DNA of 64,000 nucleotides, from assembly GCA_039193455.1 (NCBI GenBank), contig JBCCWO010000017.1, forward strand, positions 1 to 64,000, read 5' to 3'. Both the position numbers and the translations under genes were made by a program. Shown here one piece after another: positions 24,391-32,900 of this stretch. A model generated the notes under the pieces. It worked only from the letters and a program-made list of their open reading frames with translations, was not told the origin of the DNA and made no database searches. Each line of letters starts with the position of its first letter. Position 1 is the first letter of the stretch. The DNA comes from JBCBGF01 sp039193455. GTDB taxonomy: Bacteria; Pseudomonadota; Alphaproteobacteria; Rhodobacterales; Rhodobacteraceae.

Positions 24391-24412
24391 GCGCAATGCA
24401 TTGCAATTGCGC
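24391..24412. promoter_or_regulatory. Nested palindrome upstream of the H-NS gene
   Basis: The 22-bp element at 24391-24412 has perfect outer arms GCGCAAT and ATTGCGC, and contains an inner perfect 12-bp palindrome GCAATGCATTGC (24393-24404). It lies between the ecm stop (24446) and the H-NS ATG (24354), 37 bp upstream of that start, where a promoter would be. It could be an autoregulatory site of the H-NS-type protein or the ecm transcript terminator; no T-run favours the former. Confidence 0.45.
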
Positions 24413-24445
24413 TAATGGGAATTGATTGTTTTCTAGGCAGTCGCG

Positions 24446-26413
24446 TTATTCAGCGGCTACCGCTTTGGGATCGGCTAAGCTGACTATATCCATCATTATG
24501 CGATTTAATTCGAAGTCTTTGGGGGTGTATACTTTCGCTACTCCCATCGCGGCCAAACGCTGTGCGTCTTCTTCGGGAATGATGCCCCCGACCACAATCG
24601 GGCATTCCGTCAAACCCTCTTTTCTGAGCCGGCTCATTAGGTCTTCGATAAGGGGAATATGGCTACCCGAAAGAATGGACAGGCCCACGACATGCGGCCG
24701 CTCTTCTTTAATTGCAGTTATGATCTCGGCGGGGGTCAGGCGGATCCCCTCATAGGTGATATCCATCCCGCAGTCGCGTGCGCGCGAGGCGATCTGTTCG
24801 GCGCCATTGGAATGCCCATCAAGCCCGGGTTTGCCGACAAGAAACTTTAGACGCCGACCCAGCGCATCGGATACGGCATCCACCCGTTCGCGAATATCGT
24901 CCAACCCTTCGGTCCGGTTTGAGGGGTTGCGGCTGACGCCCGTGGGGGCGCGGTACTGGCCAAAGACGCTGCGCACCACATCGCCCCATTCGCCCGTCGT
25001 CACGCCGGCGCGGGCGGCGGCAATCGAGGGCGGCATGATGTTGCCGCCGTCCTGGGCGGCGGCCCGCAGATCGGCCAGCGCTTGTGCGACGGCCGCGGCG
25101 TCGCGTTCGTCCCGCCAGGCGGTGAGCCGTTCGATCTGGTCAGCCTCGGCTGCGGCGTCGGCCACCATGATCGCTTCGTCGCCCGCGGTCAGGGGGCTTT
25201 GTTCGGCCTCGGTGTAGCGGTTGACGCCCACCACCGTTGTCTTGCCGTCTTCGATCCTGCCGATCCGGTCAGAGTTTGCTTCGACCAGGCGGGACTTCAT
25301 GTATTCGATCGCTTGCACGGCGCCGCCCATGCCGTCGATCTGGGCAAGCTCTGCCCGCGCGCCCTCTTTCAACTCATCCACCTTGCGGTCGACCGCCGGG
25401 TTGCCGTCGAAGAGATCGTCGTATTCCAGAAGGTCCGTTTCGAACGCGAGGATCTGTTGCATGCGCAGCGACCACTGTTGATCCCAGGGGCGGGGCAGGC
25501 CGAGCGCCTCGTTCCAGGCGGGCAGTTGCACGGCACGGGCGCGCGCGTTCTTCGACAGCGTCACCGCCAGCATCTCGATCAGGATGCGATAGACGTTGTT
25601 TTCGGGTTGCTGTTCGGTCAGGCCCAGTGAGTTCACCTGAACGCCATAGCGGAAGCGGCGGAACTTGGGATCCTCGACACCGTAGCGGTCGCGGCAGATC
25701 TCATCCCAGAGATCGACAAAGGCGCGCATCTTGCACATCTCGGTCACGAAGCGGATGCCTGCATTCACAAAGAACGAGATACGGCCAACCATGGCGGGGA
25801 AATGCTCGGGCGGGACCTTTCCTTTGAGGTCGTCCAGAACGGCTGTAGCGGTGGCCAGAGCATAGGCCAGTTCCTGCTCCGGCGTGGCCCCCGCCTCTTG
25901 CAGGTGATAGGAACACACGTTCATCGGGTTCCACTTGGGCAGGTGTTCGCGGGTATAGGCCGCGACATCGGTGATCATCCGCAGGCTGGGTTCGGGCGGG
26001 CAGACATATGTTCCGCGCGAGAGGTATTCCTTGATGATGTCGTTCTGCACCGTTCCCTGAAGCTTTGAGACATCGGCCCCCTGTTCTTCGGCCACCGCGA
26101 TATAGAGCGCCAGCAGCCAGGGCGCCGTCGCGTTGATCGTCATCGAGGTGTTCATCTGCTCTAGCGGGATGTCGGCAAAGAGCGTGCGCATATCGCCCAG
26201 ATGGGCGACCGGGACGCCGACCTTGCCCACTTCCCCCCGGGCCAATTGATGGTCGCTGTCATAGCCCGTCTGGGTCGGCAGATCGAAGGCGACCGACAGG
26301 CCGGTCTGTCCCTTGGCCAGGTTCGTCCGGTACAGCGCGTTCGAGGCTTTGGCGGTCGAGTGCCCCGCATAGGTGCGGAACAACCAGGGACGAGCTTGCT
26401 GCGAGTGCGACAT
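24446..26413 (-). CDS. ecm: Ethylmalonyl-CoA mutase
   Basis: The 655-aa coenzyme-B12-dependent mutase converts (2R)-ethylmalonyl-CoA to (2S)-methylsuccinyl-CoA in the EMC pathway. The N-terminal TIM barrel has the substrate-tunnel segment TYAGHSTAKASNALYRTN and the family PTQTGYDSDH. The C-terminal cobalamin domain carries GLDGHSNG with the histidine that replaces the dimethylbenzimidazole ligand. Length matches Ecm rather than the longer methylmalonyl-CoA mutase. The divergent neighbour ccr makes its substrate precursor. Promoter candidate at 26461-26490. Confidence 0.96.
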   Translation of the reverse strand: MSHSQQARPWLFRTYAGHSTAKASNALYRTNLAKGQTGLSVAFDLPTQTGYDSDHQLARGEVGKVGVPVAHLGDMRTLFADIPLEQMNTSMTINATAPWLLALYIAVAEEQGADVSKLQGTVQNDIIKEYLSRGTYVCPPEPSLRMITDVAAYTREHLPKWNPMNVCSYHLQEAGATPEQELAYALATATAVLDDLKGKVPPEHFPAMVGRISFFVNAGIRFVTEMCKMRAFVDLWDEICRDRYGVEDPKFRRFRYGVQVNSLGLTEQQPENNVYRILIEMLAVTLSKNARARAVQLPAWNEALGLPRPWDQQWSLRMQQILAFETDLLEYDDLFDGNPAVDRKVDELKEGARAELAQIDGMGGAVQAIEYMKSRLVEANSDRIGRIEDGKTTVVGVNRYTEAEQSPLTAGDEAIMVADAAAEADQIERLTAWRDERDAAAVAQALADLRAAAQDGGNIMPPSIAAARAGVTTGEWGDVVRSVFGQYRAPTGVSRNPSNRTEGLDDIRERVDAVSDALGRRLKFLVGKPGLDGHSNGAEQIASRARDCGMDITYEGIRLTPAEIITAIKEERPHVVGLSILSGSHIPLIEDLMSRLRKEGLTECPIVVGGIIPEEDAQRLAAMGVAKVYTPKDFELNRIMMDIVSLADPKAVAAE

Positions 26414-26460
26414 GGGCGGGCCTTTGGATTCGTGTTCGGCAACTTTGTTGCGTGATGCGT

Positions 26461-26490
26461 GTTATGAGTAAAACTATATGGCTTTGTCAA
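26461..26490 (-). promoter_or_regulatory. ecm promoter candidate
   Basis: On the minus strand, a perfect -35 box TTGACA (complement of 26485-26490) is followed after 18 bp by CATAAC (complement of 26461-26466), four of six matches to the -10 consensus. The predicted transcript would start near 26454 and give a leader of about 40 nt before the ecm ATG at 26413. This is consensus matching only. Confidence 0.45.
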
Positions 26491-26692
26491 TTCGCCGCAA
26501 CGCGGCATCGGTGCAGGGCCCCTGGGGCGCGCAATCGGCGTGATCATGCCTGATCGTCGTCGGTTTGGGAACATCTTCAACGGAAACGTGCGTTTGCGTG
26601 CTGAATCAAGGGGGATGTGGCAGGCTCGAACCGCCTGAGACACTCTATGCTTCTGGAAACAATCGTGGCCGGGGCCGGTGAAGTCAGATCAG

Positions 26693-26750
26693 CTGCGACA
26701 TAATATTTCAAGATGCGATCACCAATGATTGCAAAATTGCTTTGTCGCAG
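26693..26750 (+). promoter_or_regulatory. ccr operator/promoter candidate
   Basis: CTGCGACA (26693-26700) and its exact complement TGTCGCAG (26743-26750) flank a 42-bp AT-rich segment that ends in ATTGCAAA (26728-26735) next to ATTGCTTT (26736-26743). RamB/PccR-type regulators of acyl-CoA assimilation in Rhodobacter and actinobacteria bind TTTGCAAA-like sequences, so this is a plausible control site for ccr, whose ATG is 67 bp downstream. The regulator is inferred, not shown. Confidence 0.4.
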
Positions 26751-26816
26751 TTAAAGCCGATGCCGCAACGCTTGCGATTCTGCGTCGCGGCACAGACACT
26801 GGCGGTGGAGACTGAG

Positions 26817-28109
26817 ATGGCCCTCGACACGAAAGCCCCGACGATGACCTATGATGCACCCGTGAAAGATCTCTATGAGATGGGCGAGATGCCCCCGCTG
26901 GGCCATGTGCCCAAGCAAATGTACGGCTGGATCCTGCGCCAGGAACGCCATGGTGAGCCGACCGAGGCGTTGAAGGTCGAGGTTGTGGATACGCCAAAGC
27001 TCGACAGCCACGATGTGCTGGTGATGGTGATGGCGGCGGGTGTGAACTATAACGGCGTCTGGGCCTGTCTCGGACAGCCGGTGTCGGTGTTTTTGCAGCA
27101 CAAGGCCCCCTATGCCGTCATCGGGTCGGACGCGGCGGGCATCGTCTGGGCCGTGGGTGATAAGGTGTCGCGCTGGAAGGTTGGCGACGAGGTTGTGGTG
27201 CACTGCAACCAGGACGATGGCGATGATGAAGAATGCAATGGCGGTGACCCGATGTTGTCGCCCAGCCAGCGGATCTGGGGCTATGAGACGGCAGACGGGT
27301 CCTTTGCGCAGTTCACGCGTGTTCAGTCGCAACAGTTGATGCCGCGGCCCAAACATCTGACCTGGGAAGAAAGCGCATGCTACACGCTGACCCTGGCCAC
27401 TGCCTATCGGATGCTGTTCGGCCATGAACCGCACGACCTGAAGCCCGGCCAGAACGTTCTGGTCTGGGGCGCGTCGGGCGGTCTTGGCTCTTTCGCGATC
27501 CAGTTGATCAACACCGCGGGCGCCAACGCCATCGGCGTGATCTCGGACGAGGACAAGCGCGACTTTGTGATGGATCTGGGCGCCAAGGGCGTGATCAACC
27601 GCAAGGACTTCAACTGTTGGGGCCGTTTGCCCGAGGTCGGCACGGATGCCTACACCGAATGGTTCGCCGAGGTGCGCAAGTTCGGCAAGGCGATCTGGGA
27701 GATCACGGGCAAGGGCGTCAATGTCGACATGGTGTTTGAACATCCCGGCGAGGCGACGTTCCCGGTGTCGACTTTTGTGGTCAAGCGCGGCGGCATGGTG
27801 GTGATTTGTGCGGGGACCACGGGCTACAACTGTACCTTTGACGTGCGACACATGTGGAGCCACCAGAAACGGCTGCAGGGCTCGCATTTTGCGCATCTCA
27901 AGCAAGCGGCAGCGGCCAACAAGCTGATGCTCGACCGCCGTCTTGATCCCTGCATGTCCGAGGTGTTTTCGTGGGATGACTTGCCCGAGGCGCATATGAA
28001 GATGCGGCGCAACGAGCATAAGCCAGGCAATATGGCGGTGCTGGTGCAAGCGCCCAAGACGGGCCTGCGCACGATGGAAGACGCGCTGGAGGCAAGCACG
28101 TTCCGCTGA
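26817..28109 (+). CDS. ccr: Crotonyl-CoA carboxylase/reductase
   Basis: A 430-aa medium-chain dehydrogenase/reductase that reductively carboxylates crotonyl-CoA with NADPH and CO2 to (2S)-ethylmalonyl-CoA, the committed step of the EMC pathway. The NADPH fold has GASGGLGSFAIQ, and the active-site region has GYETADGSFAQF and WSHQKRLQGSHF, the latter typical of Ccr. Length equals that of known Ccr. The start ATG 26817 (GGTGGAG upstream) gives the expected MALDTKAP N-terminus; the in-frame start at 26742 is rejected. A luxR-luxI pair follows on the same strand. Confidence 0.97.
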   Translation: MALDTKAPTMTYDAPVKDLYEMGEMPPLGHVPKQMYGWILRQERHGEPTEALKVEVVDTPKLDSHDVLVMVMAAGVNYNGVWACLGQPVSVFLQHKAPYAVIGSDAAGIVWAVGDKVSRWKVGDEVVVHCNQDDGDDEECNGGDPMLSPSQRIWGYETADGSFAQFTRVQSQQLMPRPKHLTWEESACYTLTLATAYRMLFGHEPHDLKPGQNVLVWGASGGLGSFAIQLINTAGANAIGVISDEDKRDFVMDLGAKGVINRKDFNCWGRLPEVGTDAYTEWFAEVRKFGKAIWEITGKGVNVDMVFEHPGEATFPVSTFVVKRGGMVVICAGTTGYNCTFDVRHMWSHQKRLQGSHFAHLKQAAAANKLMLDRRLDPCMSEVFSWDDLPEAHMKMRRNEHKPGNMAVLVQAPKTGLRTMEDALEASTFR

Positions 28110-28175
28110 TCAGATCGCGCGCTGGCGCGGCTTTAGGCTACCTGCGGCAGCTCGCCAGATCGGGGGAATACGTTT

Positions 28176-28189
28176 TCGCGAATTCGCGA
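28176..28189. promoter_or_regulatory. 14-bp palindrome upstream of luxR
   Basis: TCGCGAATTCGCGA at 28176-28189 is a perfect 14-bp palindrome, 75 bp before the start of the small ORF that overlaps luxR. Thirty-six bp upstream of it, ACCTGCGGCAGCTCGCCAGA (28140-28159) has one good lux-box half (ACCTGC) and a poor second half. Between the palindrome and the small ORF, GTTAAC occurs twice in 16 bp (about 28227-28243). Promoter function is inferred from position. Confidence 0.45.
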
Positions 28190-28263
28190 GCCTGCGTCAC
28201 AGTGATACACTGATCCCAACGGCGTTGTTAACATTTGGTTAACTATTGGGGCAGAGCCTGGTC

Positions 28264-28482
28264 ATGCAAAACGACTGGATATTGGACGTTATCGACGACC
28301 TGCGCCGGTTTGCGGACATGAACGGTTACGCCGCCATTTCGATGAAGCTCGAAGAGGCTGCGCTGACCGCGGTGCGCGAGCTGTCCGGTTCCGGGTCGTC
28401 GCCGGACAATGGTGGACCAACGCATGCCGGGGACCCTCAGCCCCTTTATCGACAGCCTGAGCGCGGTCGAAACGCTGGATGA
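28264..28482 (+). CDS. Small ORF overlapping luxR
   Basis: A 72-aa reading frame. Its first 40 residues (WILDVIDDLRRFADMNGY and a following KLEEAALTAVREL helix) look helical and resemble a small protein that I recall being encoded just before luxR in many Rhodobacterales. It overlaps the luxR frame by 74 bases. The C-terminal part, inside the overlap, is less protein-like (proline- and arginine-rich). It may be a real regulator of quorum sensing or a coupling leader. Start ATG 28264; an in-frame ATG six codons earlier is less likely. Confidence 0.6.
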   Translation: MQNDWILDVIDDLRRFADMNGYAAISMKLEEAALTAVRELSGSGSSPDNGGPTHAGDPQPLYRQPERGRNAG

Positions 28483-29137
28483 TCTCAGCAATGAGATTGG
28501 CCTGTTGCGCGAGACCCTCGAGGTCGAGCATCTCATCTATCACTCGGTCAACAGCACCGGCGCACAATACGCCGCGCTGACCTATTCGGACGCCTGGGTC
28601 GCGCAGTATCTGGATCAGGACTATGCGCGGATCGATCCGGTGGTGCAGGCCTGCATCCGCCGCTTTGACCCGGTGGACTGGGGCGATCTCGACTGGACCG
28701 GTAAGCCGCAGCGCGACTTTTGGGAAGAGGCCCGGTCCGCCGGGGTTGGGGCGTACGGCGTGTCGGTGCCCATCCGGGGCCCCAGCGGTCAGTTCGCGCT
28801 CTTCACGATCAACCACCACTGCACCGAGCGGGAGTGGGCGCGCTACAAGGCCGCGCAATTGCCGCAGGTGATCCTGGCGGCGCATTACATCAATCAGAAA
28901 GCGCTTGAGATTGAACGCGGGCCAGACGAGACGCCGCATATTGCCCTGTCCCCGCGGGAATCCGATAGTCTGCGCATGCTTGCGCAGGGCCTCAGCCGGG
29001 CGCAGGCGGCCGATAACTTGTCGATTTCTGAGCATACGCTGCGGGTCTACATCGAAAACGCCCGGCGCAAGCTGGGGGCGGCGAACACCACCCACGCGGT
29101 GGCACGTGCGCTGATGTCGGGGATGATCGTCGCCTAG
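28409..29137 (+). CDS. LuxR-family quorum-sensing regulator
   Basis: A 242-aa (or 237-aa) transcription factor with an N-terminal autoinducer-binding domain (about residues 20-165; conserved aromatic and Asp residues in W..QYLDQDYARIDPVV) and a C-terminal GerE-type helix-turn-helix (about 180-240; LSPRESDSLRMLAQGLSRAQ). It should bind the acyl-homoserine lactone made by the LuxI encoded 73 bp downstream. The start is either ATG 28409 or ATG 28424; the second has GGTGGA seven bases upstream. Either way it overlaps the small ORF. The target genes are unknown; ccr lies just upstream. Confidence 0.93.
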   Translation: MVDQRMPGTLSPFIDSLSAVETLDDLSNEIGLLRETLEVEHLIYHSVNSTGAQYAALTYSDAWVAQYLDQDYARIDPVVQACIRRFDPVDWGDLDWTGKPQRDFWEEARSAGVGAYGVSVPIRGPSGQFALFTINHHCTEREWARYKAAQLPQVILAAHYINQKALEIERGPDETPHIALSPRESDSLRMLAQGLSRAQAADNLSISEHTLRVYIENARRKLGAANTTHAVARALMSGMIVA

Positions 29138-29210
29138 ACCGTTCGGTGGGGTCGGTCCGCATTAACCATTCTTTGTCCTTTGTTGCGTGGCAACGGAGGA
29201 GAGACTGGCC

Positions 29211-29843
29211 ATGCTTCGATACCTGCGCGGGCACGCGTTGAAGAATTTTCCGACATTGAGTGAGACGATGTTTCGCGATCGCGCGACGCAGTTTGGCGCG
29301 CGCCTGAACTGGGATGTCACGGTGGATGCAACCGGGGCAGAACGTGACGCTTACGACGCGCTCGACCCGATCTATGTGATCTGGCAGGGGCCGGGGGGCC
29401 ATCATGCGGGATCGATGCGGTTTTTGCCCACGACCGGGCGCACCATGCTGGCCGAGCATTTTCTGTCGCTCACAGACGGCGTGGATTTCGCCAGCCCCCA
29501 TATCTGGGAAACGACGCGGTTTTGCATTGCGCCGGATGCACCGCCCGAAACCTCGGCGGCGCTGATGCTGGGTGGGTTGGAGCTTGGCCTGAGGCACGAT
29601 TGGTCCCACGCCATCGGGGTGTTTGATGCGCGCATGGTGCGCATCTATCGGCGCCTGGGCTGGCCACCGGCGATCCTGGGGACCGAAGGCACCGGCAAGT
29701 CGGCGATCAGCGTCGGGCTGTGGGCGTTTGAACCACATCTGAAGCCGCACTTGGCCCGCGGGGCGGGCGTGAGCGAGGCGCAGTCGTCGCGCTGGCTACT
29801 GGACGCTTTTCCAAAGGCACAACCGGCGCCGGTTTCCGCCTGA
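29211..29843 (+). CDS. Acyl-homoserine-lactone synthase (LuxI family)
   Basis: The 210-aa enzyme makes an N-acyl-homoserine lactone from S-adenosylmethionine and an acyl-ACP. Key family residues are in place with canonical numbering: Arg24, Phe28, Trp34, Asp46, Asp49, Arg70 (in SMRFLPTTG), Glu100 and Arg103 (in IWETTRF). This supports ATG 29211, preceded by GGAGGAGAGAC, over an in-frame ATG 24 bases earlier. The acyl chain cannot be told from sequence. It pairs with the luxR gene upstream. Confidence 0.94.
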   Translation: MLRYLRGHALKNFPTLSETMFRDRATQFGARLNWDVTVDATGAERDAYDALDPIYVIWQGPGGHHAGSMRFLPTTGRTMLAEHFLSLTDGVDFASPHIWETTRFCIAPDAPPETSAALMLGGLELGLRHDWSHAIGVFDARMVRIYRRLGWPPAILGTEGTGKSAISVGLWAFEPHLKPHLARGAGVSEAQSSRWLLDAFPKAQPAPVSA

Positions 29844-29884
29844 TCGCGCTGGCGCCGCCGGGATGCCGCGCGTAAGTTCGCGCC

Positions 29885-31420
29885 ATGCCGCACGCAGCGC
29901 TTGCCCTTTCCGAAGACCAGGCCGACGCCTTCGATACGGTGGCCGAGCTGTTGCGGTCCTACGGGGTGGATCTTGAGGAGGCGATGACAACCCCGCGCGC
30001 CGAAGGGCAGGGCACGCGGGTCATGGCTATCCTGGGCAAGGCGGGCACCGGCAAGACCCTGCTATTGGCCGAGCTGACACAAGCGCTGGAAGAGGCGGGC
30101 GTTGAACCTGTCTCTGGCGATTATGAGAGCCGCCGCGCCAAGACGCGCCGCACCGTGGCGATCCTTGCGCCAACGAACAAGGCGGCCAGCGTGCTGCGCG
30201 CGCGCGGCGTTCCTGCGACGACGATCCACCGGATCATTTACACGCCGGTCTACGACCCGGAATACGAGAAGGTGGCCGAATGGCTGGCCGGTGATGGTGA
30301 CCGGCCCGAGATCGAGGGGCTGACCAACGAGGCGCTGGATCGTGCAAAGGCCTTTTACGATGCGAACCGGTCTGTTCCCGGCGCGCTGGCGGCGGCCGGT
30401 CTGCGGGGATCGGATTTCATCACCGGGTGGAAGCGCCGGGACGATCCGCTGGATATCGGGTTTGTCGACGAAGCGTCGATGCTTGACGACAAGCAGTTCG
30501 AAGATCTCAGGGAGATCTTTCCGGTACTCGTGCTGTTCGGAGACCCCGCCCAACTGGCCCCCGTGAACCAGTCGGGCGCGATGGTGTTTGACGGGCTGGC
30601 CGGGCCCGCAAAGCTGACGCTCGAGCGGATTCACCGTCAGGAAACCGGCAATCCTATCCTCGATCTGGCCCATGCGCTGGCGGATGAGACGCTGGAGTTC
30701 GAGGCGTTTGAGCGCAAGGTTGAACGGGCAGCCGCCGAGGATGACCGCGTTGTGGTCGCGCAGCGTGTCGATGCCGATCTGATGGCGCGGTCCCCGGTGC
30801 TGGCCTGGCGCAACGCGACGCGGATCCGGCTGATCCATGCGTTTCGCGCCGCGCATGGCGCGCCGGAAGACAGCCTGCTGCCGGGGGAGCCGCTGATTTG
30901 CGACGGGATCGAGCTGCCGCTCAAGTATCGCAAACGGCGCATCGATCTTGAGGCACGGGGTCTGATCAAGGGGGCACAGGCCATCTATCTGGGCGCCGGG
31001 CGCAAGCCGGGCTTTTCACGCCTGCATCTGGTTGGGTCCGAAGATCCGCAGATCTCTGTCGCCTCAATCGTGAAGATCGAGTTGCCGGACGAGGACGAGC
31101 CCTTCATCCCGTTCGCGGCCAATATGGGGGCGGCGTTTCTGCATGGCGCAGCTGTGACCATCCACAAGGCGCAGGGGTCGCAATGGGACAGCGTGCAGGT
31201 TTTTGCCCCCGATCTGTGGGCGGCGGCACGGGCGGGCCGGGTTGAGGCCGGTATTCCGCTGTGGAAACGGTTGGCCTATGTGGCGATCACGCGCGCGCAG
31301 ACCCGGCTCTTTTGGGTCGTGCGCAACCGTCTGGCCCGGCCCGCGCAGGCCCTTGGGACAGGCGATTTGAAGGCTCCGGCGCCAGCGCTGGACTTGGCGG
31401 GCGGGGAGGAACAGCCATGA
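29885..31420 (+). CDS. RecD/Pif1-like superfamily-1 DNA helicase
   Basis: A 511-aa ATPase. Walker A is GKAGTGKT (residues 51-58), Walker B with DEASMLD follows near residue 197, then motif III GDPAQLAPV and a C-terminal UvrD_C_2 segment VTIHKAQGSQWDSV. This is the layout of RecD-like 5'-3' helicases (ATP-dependent exonuclease V alpha-type) without other recBCD genes nearby, so it is probably a stand-alone helicase acting in DNA repair or replication. Its stop overlaps the following SDR gene (ATGA). Substrate and partners are unknown. Confidence 0.88.
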   Translation: MPHAALALSEDQADAFDTVAELLRSYGVDLEEAMTTPRAEGQGTRVMAILGKAGTGKTLLLAELTQALEEAGVEPVSGDYESRRAKTRRTVAILAPTNKAASVLRARGVPATTIHRIIYTPVYDPEYEKVAEWLAGDGDRPEIEGLTNEALDRAKAFYDANRSVPGALAAAGLRGSDFITGWKRRDDPLDIGFVDEASMLDDKQFEDLREIFPVLVLFGDPAQLAPVNQSGAMVFDGLAGPAKLTLERIHRQETGNPILDLAHALADETLEFEAFERKVERAAAEDDRVVVAQRVDADLMARSPVLAWRNATRIRLIHAFRAAHGAPEDSLLPGEPLICDGIELPLKYRKRRIDLEARGLIKGAQAIYLGAGRKPGFSRLHLVGSEDPQISVASIVKIELPDEDEPFIPFAANMGAAFLHGAAVTIHKAQGSQWDSVQVFAPDLWAAARAGRVEAGIPLWKRLAYVAITRAQTRLFWVVRNRLARPAQALGTGDLKAPAPALDLAGGEEQP

Positions 31421-32145
31421 GCCGCACACTGCTGATCACTGGGGCAAGCTCGGGCATCGGGCGCGCAACCGCCGAGGCGGCTTTGGCGGCCGGGTGGCGT
31501 GTCGGGCTGATGGCGCGGCGGCGGGCGCCGCTGGAGGAGGTCGCGGCACTGGGAGAGGCGCTTGTGCTGCCGGGTGACGTGACGCAGCTGGCGGATGTGG
31601 AGCGCGCGGTTTCTGGCGTCGCGGATGCTTGGGGGCGGTTGGATGTGCTCTTCAACAACGCCGGGATTTTCACGCCGCAAGGCACGATTGACGAGATCGC
31701 CCTGGACGACTGGACAAACTCACTTGCGGTTAATCTGACCGGAATGTTCCAGACCGCGCGCGTGGCCTTTGCCCAGATGCGCGCGCAGGACCCGCAAGGC
31801 GGGCGGATCATCAACAACGGCTCGATCTCGGCCCACACACCACGTGAGGGATCGGTCTGTTACACCACCACCAAGCACGCGATCACGGGGCTGACGAAAT
31901 CGCTGTCGCTTGATGGCCGCCCCTTCGACATTGCCTGCGGCCAGATCGATATCGGCAATGCCGAGACGCCGCTGGTCGAAGGGTTGAACCAGCGCCTTCT
32001 GGATCAGGGGCAGCCGCCGATCCCGGTGATGGATGTGGGCGATGCCGCACGCTCGGTCCTGCATATGGCCAATTTGCCGCCCGAAGCGAACGTGCAGTTC
32101 ATGACGGTGATGGCAACGAAGATGCCCTATATCGGGCGCGGCTAG
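31417..32145 (+). CDS. Short-chain dehydrogenase/reductase
   Basis: A 242-aa NAD(P)-dependent Rossmann-fold oxidoreductase with the fingerprint TGASSGIG (residues 8-15), the NNAG motif, and the catalytic YTTTK (Tyr and Lys) after a Ser (INNGSIS). The substrate is not known. The ATG at 31417 overlaps the helicase stop and follows GGGGAGGAACAG, so the start is secure. It overlaps the 3' end of the opposite TIGR02186 gene by 4 bases. No pathway link is visible from the neighbours. Confidence 0.9.
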   Translation: MSRTLLITGASSGIGRATAEAALAAGWRVGLMARRRAPLEEVAALGEALVLPGDVTQLADVERAVSGVADAWGRLDVLFNNAGIFTPQGTIDEIALDDWTNSLAVNLTGMFQTARVAFAQMRAQDPQGGRIINNGSISAHTPREGSVCYTTTKHAITGLTKSLSLDGRPFDIACGQIDIGNAETPLVEGLNQRLLDQGQPPIPVMDVGDAARSVLHMANLPPEANVQFMTVMATKMPYIGRG

Positions 32146-32900
32146 CCCCGGACGTATCGGAAGAACGCCGACGCCCCCCAGCCCGCGGCAATAGCGATGA
32201 AGAGCGACAGAAAGCCGTAGATCAGCGGCTGATCGTGGGCCAGGTTGTACAGAAACCTCTCCAGCCCGACCTTTTGCACAAAGATCTCGGTGTCGTGGAC
32301 GTCCAGCACCTCACCGCCCCGGGTCAGCAGGAACCGCACCTGATAGTCGCCTTCGGTCAGGTTCGCGGGCAGCGCGATCGATGTGCTGAAGAGCGTTTGC
32401 TCATCAAGCGCGACCGCACCGATATGGGTCTGATAGAGCCCGCTGTCTTCGCGAATGCGGATCACCGCCTCGGTAAAACGGGCGGCGTCGGCCACCTCGT
32501 CCGGCGCACCGACAGACCGGATCGCGCGCCGGACCGAGACGCGGTAGCGCAGATCTTCGACATCGGCCAGAACCTCCTCCCAGGGGCCAGAGGTCGCTAC
32601 GGCATAGAACGACGGCGCGCTGTCCACCTCGACCGCTTCGGTGTTGACCCAGATGCCGAAGCGGCGGTCCTTCTTGCGCACGACCAGCGGTTCCGAGGGC
32701 CCCGCGACGGTGACCGCCACATGGATCGGCGGCTCGGCCGGGATCGCAGTTTCGCGTTTGACCGCGCCGAAGATCAGAATCTCGGAGCCATCAAAGTTCG
32801 TGGTGATCGAGATGCGGTTCTGCGACAGCCCGGCCACGACCTCTTCCGCGCGGGCGGGTGCCGCGACGAGCAAGGTGATGATCAGCAACGCGCGCAGCAT
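32142..32900 (-). CDS. TIGR02186 alphaproteobacterial membrane protein
   Basis: A 252-aa protein with a signal peptide (ending at about residue 18, PARA), a large periplasmic domain, and one C-terminal membrane helix (GFLSLFIAIAAGWGASAFF). It matches the TIGR02186/PF09608 family of alphaproteobacterial membrane-anchored proteins of unknown function. Its start overlaps the stop of the preceding TSUP gene (TGATG), and the pair recurs in related genomes as I recall, which suggests a role in anion or sulfur-compound export. Confidence 0.85.
   Translation of the reverse strand: MLRALLIITLLVAAPARAEEVVAGLSQNRISITTNFDGSEILIFGAVKRETAIPAEPPIHVAVTVAGPSEPLVVRKKDRRFGIWVNTEAVEVDSAPSFYAVATSGPWEEVLADVEDLRYRVSVRRAIRSVGAPDEVADAARFTEAVIRIREDSGLYQTHIGAVALDEQTLFSTSIALPANLTEGDYQVRFLLTRGGEVLDVHDTEIFVQKVGLERFLYNLAHDQPLIYGFLSLFIAIAAGWGASAFFRYVRG

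Larger units (their letters stand above)
26414..26816. other. ecm-ccr divergent regulatory region
   Basis: A 403-bp gene-free stretch between two divergent EMC-pathway genes. It holds an ecm promoter candidate (26461-26490), a GCGTGATCATG site matching one in the suc operator region (26538-26548), and an 8-bp inverted repeat (26693-26700 with 26743-26750) that brackets an ATTGCAAA/ATTGCTTT pair (26728-26743) close to ccr. No convincing small gene was seen on either strand. Confidence 0.6.

Noticed and set aside
26751..28049. A 432-codon minus-strand frame
   Set aside because: Antisense shadow of ccr.
28140..28159. A clear lux box upstream of luxR
   Set aside because: Only one half matches; the second half is poor, so it is noted but not called as a site.
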